From: Seison nebaliae
Lineage: Eukaryota > Rotifera > Pararotatoria > Seisonacea > Seisonidae
Direction: 5' to 3'
Assembly: GCA_023231475.1 (NCBI GenBank)
Contig: JALJEE010001801.1
Location: 124,001 to 188,000 of the forward strand
Length of the DNA stretch: 64,000 bases
Made by a program: the position numbers and the translations under genes. Shown piece by piece: positions 22,180 through 34,293 of the stretch. The notes beneath the pieces were generated by a model. It had not been told where the DNA came from and did not search any database. It was given only the letters and a program-made list of their open reading frames with translations. Each line of letters starts with the position of its first letter. Positions within the stretch are counted from its first letter, which is position 1.

Positions 22180-24672
22180 ATGAATGATAATTCGATGAAT
22201 GTTGGACGATATGTGACTTATGGAGATAAAATTAAAGATAAATTGAGAGGTAAACGAACCATTTTTGAGAAAGGACAAGATATTAGTAATGAGATCGTGA
22301 GAGATGAGGAAGGACGTCAACGATTTCATGGCGCATTCACCGGTGGATTCTCATCAGGTTATTATAACACTGTCGGTTCAGTGAAAGGTTTCGAACCGAA
22401 ACAATTCGAATCAAAAAGAAATAAACGTTCAAATGACGATGGAAATGATGTCCCTGAAGATTTTATGGACAAAGAAGATTTTGAAGATTATGGAATTGCT
22501 CCTAAACATTTATCAATTCGTCGTGAATTCCTAAATACGTTCGATGAGGGAAAATCATTGGATTTTTATGAGAATTCATCGATTGGAGTAAAAATTTTAC
22601 GTTCGTTGGGAATTCGACGATCCATCCACCAATCGACAAATGTTACAAATGACGGAATTATTATACGATCGGACGATTTGACGATTGATGAGAAAATTGA
22701 ACATTTGAATTTCCGTCGAAATGAGAGAAATTTAAAAAAAAAATTGATCAAAAAGAAATTGGATCGGAAGAAGAAGAAAATTGAATCGAATCGAAAATTA
22801 ATTTCACTTTTCGATGATGACGAAGATGATAATAATAATGATAATAATGATAATGAGAAGGAATTATTGGATATTCTTAAATTGATTGAAGAGGAAGAGA
22901 AAAAAGATGAATTGATTGAAAAGAATTTAATAAAATATTCGAAAGTTCAAACAAATTCAAATTCACAAATAAATATTGATGATATTGTCGATAAGTCGTT
23001 TGAACTTCTCTTAAACGAAAATGGAGAGATGATGAAGAATCAGAAATATTTGAAGGATTATGAGAATTATATGAAAGAATTGAATGAAGTGGAATGTATG
23101 AACAAATCACGTGGATTAGATTATCAAACACTTAACGATCAATTGAAAAATGAGAAAATTGTGAAAATGAATATTAGTTCGGCGAAAAGTTTCTCTGAAG
23201 ATTTCCTCCGATCCAAACAGAATAAGAAGAATAAATCGATGAATGGAATCTCTTTAAATTCTTTCGATCGATTCAATCGAATGTGTTCGAAACATTCTGA
23301 TGTCTCTTCTCAAAAAATACCTCGACAAGGAATTAGTGGTGAAGCATTTGGTATTGGAGCATTTGAAACAGATGATATGGATGTATATGATCATGAGATA
23401 AATATTTCTGATGATTATGATATCGATTTGACGGTTGAAGATTCGTTAGAGAAAAAAAAATCATTCGAAACAGAAAAAGATGAGAGAAATTCCATCGTTT
23501 ATGATGATAATAATCGTCGACAACTTTTGGATCGATTATTCAACGAAGGTTTCACTTCCAATCATTCCATATTCATTGTGGAGAAATTGATGAAAAATAT
23601 CCGTCTCAAAAATAATTTCGTTTCAACAACTGACGATTGTCTAGATGGTTTCCGTTCGGCTAAACAAATCCCTTCCAATAAAGGTGAGAATATTCTAAAT
23701 CGGAATGTAATTCCATTGAATTGGCATATGAAAGGAATTGGTGCCATTCGTCAATTATACGAGAATGAATCGATGTCGATTATTTCGACAATGAAAGAGA
23801 AAGAAATTGAGCGAGTGAAAGAAATGTCGGAGAAACGGAATGAAATGATGAGAAATGTGGATGAAAGAATTCGAATTAAAAATGAAGAAAATGAAGAGAT
23901 AATAGAAAAGAAGAAAAGAATGATGAAAAATGAAATTAAAGAAGAAAAAATTGAACGAAAACAAATGGATACATATCTGAATAAACATTTTGTGAGAGAA
24001 GGAATTGTTACAAAGAAAGATGATGATGATGAGAAAGAATTGGAAGAACTCCAGAATATGATGAGAGCAGCAAAACTTGGTAATTATGGGAAAGAAACGA
24101 GAAAGATTATTGAATGGCAACCTATCGAATTAATTTGTCGTCGATGTAACATTCAATTCCGATCGATAATCAAATCAGAAAATGGAATCATTCAAACACA
24201 GGAACAATCATTAAAAAAATCAGAAAATGAGAAACAAATCAAATTGTCGAATATTGGGAAGAGAAGTGGACAACATTCAAAGAATCCATTCGCATTCCTC
24301 AATGACACAAATGGAGATTTGGAGACGAATCCTTTATCTAATCGTAAACCGAAAGCTGCAATGATAATCGATCAAATTGATAATTTCGATGAAATGATAA
24401 TGGAGGAAGAAATGGAGGAATCAATGGCAAATCAAACACAATTGGAAGAAGTTTTCTCCTCCACGATAGATGAGGAAGATGAAGGAAAACAATTCGGTTA
24501 CTCAAAAGAAACAATTGATTATCTTTACGATATCTGTCGACGAGATGATGATGACGATACTCAATCTGATGATCTCACTAAAATGCCAAATAGTTTGAAA
24601 ATGTTCAATGAATCATCCAACTCATCAATCCAATTTCGCACAGCCAAACAACGTCAATATTCCAACGATTAA
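22180..24672 (+). CDS. GPATCH1: GPATCH1 homologue with degenerate G-patch
   Basis: Single exon, 830 residues from the ATG at 22180 (human 931). GPATCH1 is a spliceosome-associated nuclear protein that works with DEAH-box helicases. Diagnostic matches: VRDEEGRQRFHGAFTGGFSS and GYYNTVGSVKGFEP near the N-terminus, PEDFMDKEDFEDYGIAPK, ISGEAFGIGAFETDD mid-protein, and TRKIIEWQPIELICRRCNIQF near residue 650. The expected G-patch follows as SIGVKILRSLGIRR but then diverges, lacking the tryptophan and the GxGxG part. Charged, coiled-coil-like stretches fill the rest, and the C-terminus lacks the usual FGPRLPP and basic tail. Orthology is supported by collinear motifs; helicase activation may be reduced or lost. 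Confidence 0.88.
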   Translation: MNDNSMNVGRYVTYGDKIKDKLRGKRTIFEKGQDISNEIVRDEEGRQRFHGAFTGGFSSGYYNTVGSVKGFEPKQFESKRNKRSNDDGNDVPEDFMDKEDFEDYGIAPKHLSIRREFLNTFDEGKSLDFYENSSIGVKILRSLGIRRSIHQSTNVTNDGIIIRSDDLTIDEKIEHLNFRRNERNLKKKLIKKKLDRKKKKIESNRKLISLFDDDEDDNNNDNNDNEKELLDILKLIEEEEKKDELIEKNLIKYSKVQTNSNSQINIDDIVDKSFELLLNENGEMMKNQKYLKDYENYMKELNEVECMNKSRGLDYQTLNDQLKNEKIVKMNISSAKSFSEDFLRSKQNKKNKSMNGISLNSFDRFNRMCSKHSDVSSQKIPRQGISGEAFGIGAFETDDMDVYDHEINISDDYDIDLTVEDSLEKKKSFETEKDERNSIVYDDNNRRQLLDRLFNEGFTSNHSIFIVEKLMKNIRLKNNFVSTTDDCLDGFRSAKQIPSNKGENILNRNVIPLNWHMKGIGAIRQLYENESMSIISTMKEKEIERVKEMSEKRNEMMRNVDERIRIKNEENEEIIEKKKRMMKNEIKEEKIERKQMDTYLNKHFVREGIVTKKDDDDEKELEELQNMMRAAKLGNYGKETRKIIEWQPIELICRRCNIQFRSIIKSENGIIQTQEQSLKKSENEKQIKLSNIGKRSGQHSKNPFAFLNDTNGDLETNPLSNRKPKAAMIIDQIDNFDEMIMEEEMEESMANQTQLEEVFSSTIDEEDEGKQFGYSKETIDYLYDICRRDDDDDTQSDDLTKMPNSLKMFNESSNSSIQFRTAKQRQYSND

Positions 24673-25911
24673 CATTATTTGATCCAAATCGAAATTAAGT
24701 TACTCAGAAATAATTTGTTTTATTAATTTATTTCTAATTCCCGAAAAAAACGAATAAATTCCAAAAAATTTACCTTTTTCTCACTGAACAATTTGAGATG
24801 ATTTTAGAAATTGAACAAAATTCATCGGACTAAAAAATTGGAGACTATAAGTTGAAACTTTTTCTAAAATTTTTTAAGCTTACAAATTAAGTCGCTTGTT
24901 TGTAAGTAGTCTTTCAATGTTCACTTCGCAACACTACTGAGAAAATTTAGTTGGAAATACTTTCAAAATATAAAATATATTCTTAATAAAAATTTTAGCG
25001 GAAAAAATCTTTTAACATTTTCAATTTGAATATGTCAAGGTAAAAGGTTGAAGAAGTAGTTTAATTCGGAAGAACTAGTTTATATTCGTAAAAAAAATTT
25101 ACAATATTTTTGGTCAAAAGAAAAAATTGAGAGAGTCGGACGAAATGAGGTTAACGTGATTAAATATTAGTAGCTGAATAATACAGAGATGGCAAGATCA
25201 GTGTAGGAAGCAGTGAATAATTTAAATAAATCGAACGAATCTCCCACCATAAATCCCAGTGAATGGAATTTGTTTGTTTGATAATGTTTTTCTCCATTTA
25301 TCTATTCTAATAAGGGAGGGGCAAAATTGAGTGGGGATAAAATTTCAGTATTGGAAACAATGTTAAAGAAAAGAGTATGTGTTCTTTCTCCCATTTCATT
25401 GAGAATATCACTGGGACATAATTGATTGATTCGAATTATTTATCATCCATTCCATCCAAATAATTTATTGGATTGTGAGAGGAATGTTTGGTTGTTTGTT
25501 GGATGAGTGAATATTGAATGAATGGAAATGAATTCTGATAGTGAAAATTGTCTTCGAAATGATTTGAAGAAAAGATATTCATTGGGGGGAAAATGAGATA
25601 TTCTTCATTTTCATATAAAGTAAAATATTCATTAACGTAACAAAAATAAGGAAAGATATGATGTAGCGATGAGGATAAATATAATAAGATATATCGAATT
25701 TGGATTTGTTTCGTTCAAATTAAATTTCACTTTTAATGGCGAAGGAGGTAAAAGAAGATTTCTTTTTGTAAATTTTTCCCTTAAAAATTTTAGTAAATCA
25801 ATTCATCAAACATTGTCTTGTACAAATTGAGAGTTTTCTCTTATCAGATATTTGCGAGCGATATTTTTCTGATTTTACTGATGATTCTTTCTCTCATTAT
25901 GAATATGAGAA
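24673..25911. other. Intergenic spacer, convergent 3' ends
   Basis: Separates the 3' end of GPATCH1 (AATAAA at 24753-24758) from that of the ninjurin gene on the other strand. AT-rich, with no convincing open frame, repeat or RNA gene. Confidence 0.6.
24753..24758 (+). promoter_or_regulatory. Poly(A) signal of GPATCH1
   Basis: AATAAA about 80 nt past the GPATCH1 stop. Confidence 0.5.
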
Positions 25912-26804
25912 TTATTTTGGTTTACAATAACGGAGCATTTGATCGTTATATTCGAATGCGACGATGAACACGTTGAATATCATGAGGAATAGAAGACAGC
26001 CTAAAACCACATAATTGAGAAAGTCCAGCTTTCGTTGTTTGAAAATGTCGTTGATGTTAATACTTGCCATATACACGAGAAGAATAGCTGGAAATTAAAA
26101 GTTTTTTTAAAATTCAATAATATAATTTCAAAATTGAACCTAATGCGATACAACTGATAATTGAGACGACTAGTAAACCGACTTCGGTGTTATAGAATGG
26201 AAATTCGGCACTGTCACATTGGAGGACGAAACGAAGTTGCATTCCATTCAACATCACCACAATAACGAGCAGAATAAAAACTTGCAATGTCTTCTTCAAC
26301 GAATACGCTTGCATATCAGTCGGTGAAGGTTCGGGACCCTAAATTCCCATGATGAGGATAATGAGATTAAGAGAGAATGGAACCTGACGATCCACCGATT
26401 TGAGAGCAACAGGCATGTGTTGTTTGACTTGATCGAAACCTTTCTTCAACATTTCTGGCCCACGACTGTTTTTCCAATTGGGAGGATTGGTCGCACCTGG
26501 TGTAGTGGGTGTCGAATGAAGTGTAACGACTGTCGATTTTTTTCCGTTTTCTTCGTCAACCATCATTGGGACCTGGAAAGATATCGAATTTATAGGGAGA
26601 GGAATCACGAATTAGTATGAGTGTTGATGAAATTGGAGTGATAGTATTGTTGATGTGACCGAGAAGATTTGAAAATAAAATTAATTCATAAATTCCTAAT
26701 CGATAGGAATAAGAGAAAAATTATGAATGAAGGAAAAGTGAATGGAATTACAAAAGAATAGTTTGGAATTAATAGAATTCTCTTACATTCAAATCAAAGT
26801 TCAT
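25912..26804 (-). CDS. Ninjurin family membrane protein
   Basis: Four exons, 26804-26787, 26572-26384, 26338-26140 and 26087-25912, join in frame to give 193 residues. Ninjurins are small plasma-membrane proteins, first described in adhesion; NINJ1 oligomers rupture membranes during lytic death, and insects have NijA/B/C. Evidence: an amphipathic segment YSLKKTLQVFILL, the QLRFVLQ block, a first membrane helix VGLLVVSIISCIALA(I)LLVYM, the family signature KQRKLDFLNYVVLG, and a second helix running into FNVFIVAFEY (human NINJ1 has AKLDFLNNLATG and NIFITAFG). The first exon encodes only MNFDLN before a GTAAGA donor; if not used, translation could begin at the Met pair in exon 2. The N-terminal 65 residues are hydrophilic, Pro/Thr-rich and probably cytosol- or surface-exposed. 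Paralogue not assignable. Confidence 0.85.
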
Positions 26805-29137
26805 TTGTGATAAAGGTTTTCTCCCTCACACATAAAACGGCGAAGGTACTAAAGAAGGGAATGACAGCGCGTTCGAGATGGTCTGACGATGGAGGAATGG
26901 CATGAAATTGTATAGACTTATTGGAGTAACAAACGGAATTGGATATCATAAGAAGTTATGAGACATTTCCCTACGACAATCGGTACGAACATTCCAAGAT
27001 GACAATTACCGGAAATTGTGACGTGAATGATAATAAAGAAGAAAATTATTCATTCATCAAATTCAATGTCGCATATGAGAGAGAATTTGACCGTTTCCTC
27101 ATTCACTTCCAGTTCCTTTTCATTCCACAACCAAATACAACATATTCGAGAGAATTGCGATTATTCCTCGTCGTACACCTCGTCGTCATTTGTTCGATTT
27201 GTTATGAAAGAGAATTGATTCCTGTCTCAAATCGATGGATGAAACTCCAACTAACTTATCAGGTAATTAAATGATGGAATGTAAGAGAGAAGGAATGGGA
27301 ACAATGAACTTTTACTATTAATGTAATGTATATGAATGTTCAAATCGGTGAAAGGAATTGGTCGTTATGGAGACATATCAGCTGAACAGAACGTTCTCAG
27401 TGCAGGTCAATGTAACATATAATTTTGTTGGAACATGAATTTCTAGTGAGAATTCTCCCACATTCATTGAGATAATCGAACGATATTCACTTTCCTCCAC
27501 ATTTAAATTAACTTCAAAATAAATTAAGCGAACGAAAAAGTTTCGGAAAGAAAATCAATCTCATATGTTGTTAGTGTCATATGAGAAAGTTTGATTGATT
27601 CAATAAAACGAATTACCAAATAAGAAACATGTTGACTAAATAACAACGGAAGTTGAAGTTGATACAAATTACGACTGTTCTTACGAGGAATGTTCAAGGA
27701 AATGAGTGAGAAGACGAATGAACGTTTCACGTTTCTCTTATCAATTATCCTGATACATAACGATAAATATAAGTTTCCCCAATTACATCAATGGAAATAT
27801 GAAGTGGAATGATTATTCATTTTATCTGCTTCTTTAATAAATTCTCTTATTTCTCAAATCGATTCCTTGTCGAAGAAACCGTATTCCTATCATCACCATC
27901 AAATCAATCGACCATTCGAAGGAGAAGTAGATGATGTATAAAATTAGATAATCATAATAATTCCTGATATACATATAAAACATTCTTGAATCATCTTAAG
28001 ACAAACGAGAATTTTTTTCTAAAAAATTTTATAATTTCAAAATAAAATTATTTAAATAATAATTCACAGGAAATATGATGAGCATAAAATTGAGATACGT
28101 TCGTCGTTTTAGTGGTAGAAGGAAGAGAGTGGAGGAAGAAATAAGATATCTGCAATTTGCCTAATCTGAAATATGTTCAGGTATCGTCGAATGGAATTTT
28201 GAGATTGGAACGGTTTGAAGAATGGTAAAATGAAAATGGTTATACATATCAACTCAACTTTAAACTTTTATACTGAGAAGTTGGTAGAATTGTAGGTTGT
28301 AGACATATTTGTCGAAATATTAAGAGAAACGTCAATCAGAAGAAAGTTGGATGTTGTAACATTATTGCCTAATATGCTGCTATCCACCACGTTCCTTCCA
28401 GGGACTGGAATGCTATTAAAGTGATTCATGAGATGATATAGCGCCTAATCTATCACGTTAGAGTTCTTTTTTCACTTCATCTTCTTCATCTCCACGTCGG
28501 GAAGTCGAAGGTCACTCAATCCTGTGTTTAAATGTTCATTTTATTCATAATCTTTTTTTTGCATTCTTTTTTCTCTCATATATCGCCCGCCCTTTTTATT
28601 TATTTATTACTAATAGACTCTTGATATATACGCAACAAATACAACGATTGTTGGCTCACCTTTCTTTCTTTCTTTCTTTCTTTTGGAGAACAGAACATTT
28701 GTAAGATTATCATGTCTCTTCAGGAAAGTAGCATCAGTTTATGTAAAACATGGAAAAGTGGGATAGAATGAAGGAGAACGTCAAGCTTATGAGAAGGATG
28801 CCATTATTCATGTACTTAATCATAACTCTCAAATTCTTAATAAATTGCTCATTCTCCTTTCACCTTCACGAGGGAAACGTTCGAAAATATGATTCGAATT
28901 TGTTAAATGAATAGTAAATTGAAGAGAATGGTCTATGGATTGGTTGTGATTTGAATATATTAACTCTGACTTCATTATGAAAACGTTTCATTTTTTCTTC
29001 TTTTCGCCTTCATTCATCTTTCTCATTACGTTTTTTGAACGACCATTGAATAAATTGAAAATAAGTGACAACTCAAATGGAGAATATGTTAGGAAAAAAG
29101 GAAGTACGGAAAGAAGGAACGATAATCAGTGAGTGAA
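26805..29137. other. Intergenic spacer upstream of ninjurin
   Basis: AT-rich, about 2.3 kb. Contains a TTTC tetranucleotide run at about 28661-28682. The open frame at 26939-27274 (plus) ends at a CAG/GTAATT that could be a donor but has no recognisable homology, so no gene is called. Confidence 0.55.
28661..28682. repeat. TTTC tetranucleotide microsatellite
   Basis: About five tandem tttc units in intergenic DNA. Confidence 0.85.
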
Positions 29138-30887
29138 TTACATGGAATTTTGCCAGTAGACAAGATGGAACAGATAGATGCCGTTAACAGCCACCTCATG
29201 GTCGACAGAGACGGTCAGCGAATGGAAATCGAACATCTGTTCTTGTCCTTCACTAAATTTTTTGGCGATTTATTCTTCGATAGTATATGATTATGTAACT
29301 GTGAATGATGGAATATTAAATGGAACGACTTGCTCATTCCCATCAGTTAGTCAGTTTCCATACCATATATATGAGATTCGATTGTATGGAAAGAATAACA
29401 AAAGATATGAATGCTTTCTAAAACAGTTGCCTTCCTGTGAGCTCTCTGTCTTTCTCGAATTGTCCTTCGACGATGAAGAATTTCTCACGGAAAATATTTG
29501 AAATATCTCATTTACAACTAATTGATATTACATTCACATGTAATGATGATAATCGTAAGAATAAGATGATAACCATTTGCTCTTCATCTACATTGCCGTA
29601 TTGTGACGCCGGATCAGCAATTGCAACTGAGACGTTCTGCCGATTTGATATCGATGGATAAGTTGGCGTTGGACGCCTCATTTGGTTCGATGAACTGTTG
29701 TTGTTGTTGTTGTTGTTGTTGTTGAGGAAGCGTCGATTCAACTCTTCTTTGGTTGGGAGATTTCTTTTTAATTGATTCAATTTCGTTTGAGTTCGATTCT
29801 TCAATTGTTTGGCAAGATCCTTCGTTTGATTTTGGAGAGTGTCTTTATTGGTTTGATTATATCGAACTTTCTTTGGATAAATTTGATTTTCCTAAAATAA
29901 TCAAAAATATTTCCATTAAGAATTTGAATTAAAAAAATTTCTTAAATTTATCCAAATTTAATATCGCTTCCAAAAAATTTACTTTTATGATTCCCTTGAG
30001 ACATGTGAGAAGTAATACATAATAATTGGAGAATTATTATTGGGAAGAAAACTATAAAACAGGAATGATGAGAGAAATATTAAATTTTTTTTAAAGATGT
30101 TTTTTTCTCCTAAGAAATGGAGAAAGGAGAGAAGGAAACCATTATCATGTTTTTGGTCTTTTTCTAACCAGTTTCTACTTTATTTTTAACAATACATCGA
30201 AGTAATTTCTGATGAAAATAAATTGAGGAATAAAGGTGAAATTTCCTCGAGACAGACGGTGCCATTCCAACACAAGTTACATTGGAACATATTCCACATT
30301 CACATATTAATATCAGGGATATAAATTTCCCCTCGTAAAAATATCACATTGAAATTCTTATTATTCCTCTCATTGTTTTTGATGATGAATCTCATTCCGT
30401 CCTGTTAATTATTCCTAATTGAGTTACTAGACGTTACATATCAATGTTTTGGAAGGAGAATTTGCTCGATAATTTACTCGAATTGAACATGTGCATGAAA
30501 ATGAATAGAGGGGAAAAGTGTGACATCGATGCAAATGGTTTGGGAGAGATCATCATAAAAAAATTAAGAAATCAATAAAATGTTGAAAGAAGAAAAGTTG
30601 AAAGTGGAATTTGAATAATTAACTTCATATTGATGTTCAGTTTGAATCTGTTTTTCATTCCTCTCAATCACCAATTGATCACTCACATCTTCTTCCTTTG
30701 CTGGAGCGATATCGTCACCGTCTACTATTTCGAATTGTTGTTTATCATCTTCGCTGGAGAGATTGGTTTCTGATTTGTCATCCGCTTTCTTATTATCGAT
30801 GTTGACGATATTTTCCGGTAGTTTCATATCAGTTGATGGAAGTGGAACCGTCTCTTCACTCTTCTTCTCCTCATCTTCGTGATTCAT
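29138..30887 (-). CDS. Unrecognised three-exon protein with acidic and basic halves
   Basis: Exons 30887-30624, 29891-29574 and 29236-29138, all in phase 0, join to 226 residues. I do not recognise the family. Residues 1-88 are acidic (Glu/Asp-rich, MNHEDEEKKSEETVPLP...). Residues about 89-145 are basic and amphipathic (YPKKVRYNQTNKDTLQ; DLAKQLKNRTQTKLNQLKR), likely helical or coiled coil. An Asn run and Ser patch follow, then RRPTPTYPSISN. The last exon ends with a hydrophobic stretch, VAVNGIYLFHLVYWQNSM. Introns are 337 and 732 nt, longer than most here. Codon pattern and phase agreement of all three exons support a real gene; the last exon is the least certain because other acceptors exist nearby. 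Confidence 0.55.
29699..29725. repeat. TTG repeat encoding poly-Asn
   Basis: About eight GTT/TTG units, read as consecutive Asn (AAC codons) in the minus-strand unrecognised gene. Confidence 0.8.
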
Positions 30888-33800
30888 TATTCACTATCTC
30901 TAAAAGATGATACCTTTCTGTTTAGATGGAACGGAATGATAGTAGAAATGAATGAATCAATCTCATATAACTATCAATTTAACGGTAATCGAAGGTAAAC
31001 GAAATCAATTGACTATGATCATAATTTCAACCATTTACACAAGAATACCTTCTCCCCTACCCTATATTATCATCTTTATACAATTATTCCATATTACTTC
31101 TCAATCAAACTTCACATTTCACATTGGAAATAATGAAAGAATTATGAGAATACCTTCATTTCTGATAACAGTCTTCCACAGACAATTTCTTCTTAGATTC
31201 ACTGCCAAATTTGAACAATTTCCCTTCTTAGAAAAAATTGAATTATAAATCATTCTTTCTCGATTTATCGAGAATACCAATCCATAATTTTAAAAACATT
31301 GACGAGATGGAATTAAGTTTAACATGAAAAAATTTTTCAAACATTATAAATTAATTACAACATTATATTATATTTAAAATATCTTAATTATACGATTAAT
31401 CATTATGCAATATAACTGCTTTGTCCGTCCTCCGAAACGATATCGCCAAATTAGTCAATTAGGTGATTAATAATGGGATGAAAATCGACAAACTGATACT
31501 ACGGTTCCGTTCAATGAAATTTGGAAAGATAAAGAAAGATGATGTCACCCAAATGTCAAAATTGGAATTTTTTTAATAAGATAAAATAGCACAAAACAAT
31601 CTTTTCAAACATTCTGATATTAACTAAATTTTCAAATAGAAAACTAGCAATAAAGTGAATGTAATCTGAAAAAGTGATCGACCGAACAAATAAAATAAAA
31701 GAATGAAACATATTTGAGAAATAGGAATGTTGATAATTCGAATCGTATACTCGATTACAGTCATTGAAAGACAGCTGTTCAAAGAGCTATCCTCCTTCAA
31801 CGTCAAATTGCGAAATATTAATTTCATTTTTCCCCTCTCTTCCTCCGTCTTAACGATCATTTGGGAGGATAAAACAAACGGAAGAAAGGTTGGAGAATAC
31901 GTTACGGAGGAAATAACTATGATGATTCTTACATAACAAATATTAGTGGTGGTCAGCTATCGTACAAGGTGAAATTGAATGACACTTTTTTTTTAATACT
32001 GTACAGAGATAATCGTTTTCTTTTCAACACTTTTCTTTCAAATGAATCTTCTCCAAATTGGATATGCTCACTCATTTGGGTTCTTCAACTAATTGTGTGA
32101 CAAGTAATAAAAACAACATGGACATAATGTCTTCGAATTCTTAAAATTAACAATATTTTACCTGGATAAGCTGAATTCGTCTATACTGGACATAATAGTC
32201 GTTGGCCGTATTGAAAAGGAATTTAAATAAAGTGAATCAATTCCTCCGTCAATTATGGTAATTGAAATCAGTCTGCAGACGGTCAGAGACGTTGTGTATG
32301 TTTCTTTTTCCAATCATCGATGAGATTTCTTTTCTGACAAGGCACCATCATAAATGGATTATATGATGGTTACGTCTTATATTTGATTAAGTATTTGAAA
32401 GAGTGAGACGATGAAAGAGATGGATGATAATGAGGAATATTGATATATTTGATAAGTGATAAAATGATGTGAGGAAGTGATGAAAGGTGATGTTAGTCAA
32501 TCGGTCACCTCTCTCATCTAAACATTGTATTTTATGCAATCTTTTATCATTAGTGTTTCAAAGAAGTATGTCGATGAGATGAAGAAGAAGAAGAAGAAGA
32601 AGAAGATGTTCTCCGAAGGACGTATCCAATGAGAATGTAAAACATTAATAAATAGATGTGAAATTAAATGATGTCTTTTACTTTATATTCTTCCGATGTC
32701 TTCACTGTTGTTCATGTTCTTCTCCTTATTGGTAGTCTCACTAAATTATTATTAAATGAATTAATCGATTATTCTACTCATACAACAATTAACTAATCAA
32801 CAATTTCAGCGATCATCACACTCTTATTACTTCCTCCAAGTAAATAGATGATGGACGACTCATCAGTCTCTTACCAACCATTCTCATCAGTCTCATCATC
32901 ATAACAATCATCTCCTCATAATTATATTGATATCTAACCATATTGACATATGCTCATCATCACCATTTATGGAACGTTTCAAATCATTTTCGAGGAACGT
33001 TGAGAAAATATTCGATGAATTTCATCATATTAAATCATTCATTATCGTGCATCGATTTAAATTTGAATTAAAATACGGAAAATTGAGGATAATTTAGAAT
33101 ATGAAATAGATTCTCCCATTGACTCCATATTAAGTACATTCGATTAAAATATTTGAAAATGGTGATGTGAAATGAAAAGGAAAATATGGACAGCTGCGAT
33201 CCATGAAATGATTTTTTCAAAAGAGCTATTTGGAGAAGAAAGAAAAAGAAAAGTTGGGACAAGGTCATCGCTTCCTCTTCTCCACATTTGCTTAGGGAGT
33301 GTAAATATGAAACATCTCCCAAAGAACATTAACCGAATAAACGTCGAAGTGAAAATGATCAATTGCATCATCTAACGTTTCCATCGACTCCCGATTGACA
33401 AACACAAATTACTCGTGAGTTCTCTTCTTATCACTTCATTATGCAAGAATTGTAGTTCATCGAACCATCTTTAGGTGATCAAACAATTAATTTCATTTCA
33501 AATAATTCTTAAGTGAATTCTCTCATGAACTTCACAGACATTTCACATGAGTATTCAAAAAGAAATTAGTTTCAATATAAATTCAATTTTGTAATGATCG
33601 ATCAAATCGATTCGATAGAAGAACATTAATCTGAGGTACGACGACTTGACGATTAAATGCTTCAAATCGATGACCAAATATAATATTCTTCGTTTTCGAC
33701 TCTCTCATCCTAATCATCTCATGTTCTCTTCGTTTTATCTCTTCGAGAATGAACTGACCTTCTCATATCTCAACATTTTTTTTCCTTCAAATCTTATCAA

Positions 33801-34293
33801 ACTTATGATGGAGTTCAATGAATTCTTACATTCTCTTACCTAACATTTGACCTTACTCCTCATTAATGAATGATAATCATCATCATTCTTCTTCTTCTTA
33901 CCTATCCTCTCATCGATTGACTTTACCATAGAATTATCACCATTTTTAAATCGGGATAACCAGGAAATGATAAATTACAATTGATGTTTTCAATAATTAT
34001 TATCAATTTAAATTCTCAATAAAATATTTTGGATTTATAAGTGAAAATTGACATTATTTCAATGGAAGTTTAAAAAAACTTCATTTATCATTTTAAGAAA
34101 TTTAATTTCATAAGAAAAAATTTCCCCATCATTTGGAGACGTCGAACATTTTAATTTGAGTTGTGTTGGAATATTGTGAAGTGAAAGAATAAAGAGAAGA
34201 AATTTCTCTGAATTCCAAAATGAAGCTCGGAGTCAAATAGTAGAACTTTGAGAATTGTCCGCGAAATATGAGATAAAACGTTGAAAAGATAAA
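30888..34293. other. Intergenic spacer, 3.4 kb
   Basis: Lies between two divergent genes (the unrecognised minus-strand gene and PRMT7), so it should contain both promoters. It holds a GAA run at 32581-32606 and otherwise AT-rich sequence. Several open frames of 60-100 codons on both strands have no homology. Confidence 0.55.
32581..32606. repeat. GAA trinucleotide microsatellite
   Basis: About eight to nine tandem gaa units in intergenic DNA. Confidence 0.9.

Noticed and set aside
25912-26804. Initial thought that the four-exon membrane protein was Jagunal
   Set aside because: It lacks Jagunal motifs; the KLDFLN signature and helix spacing fit ninjurin.
26939-27274. Plus-strand frame upstream of ninjurin ending at CAG/GTAATT
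   Set aside because: Starts at TTG, no homology, and an overlapping frame of similar quality exists; not enough to call an exon.
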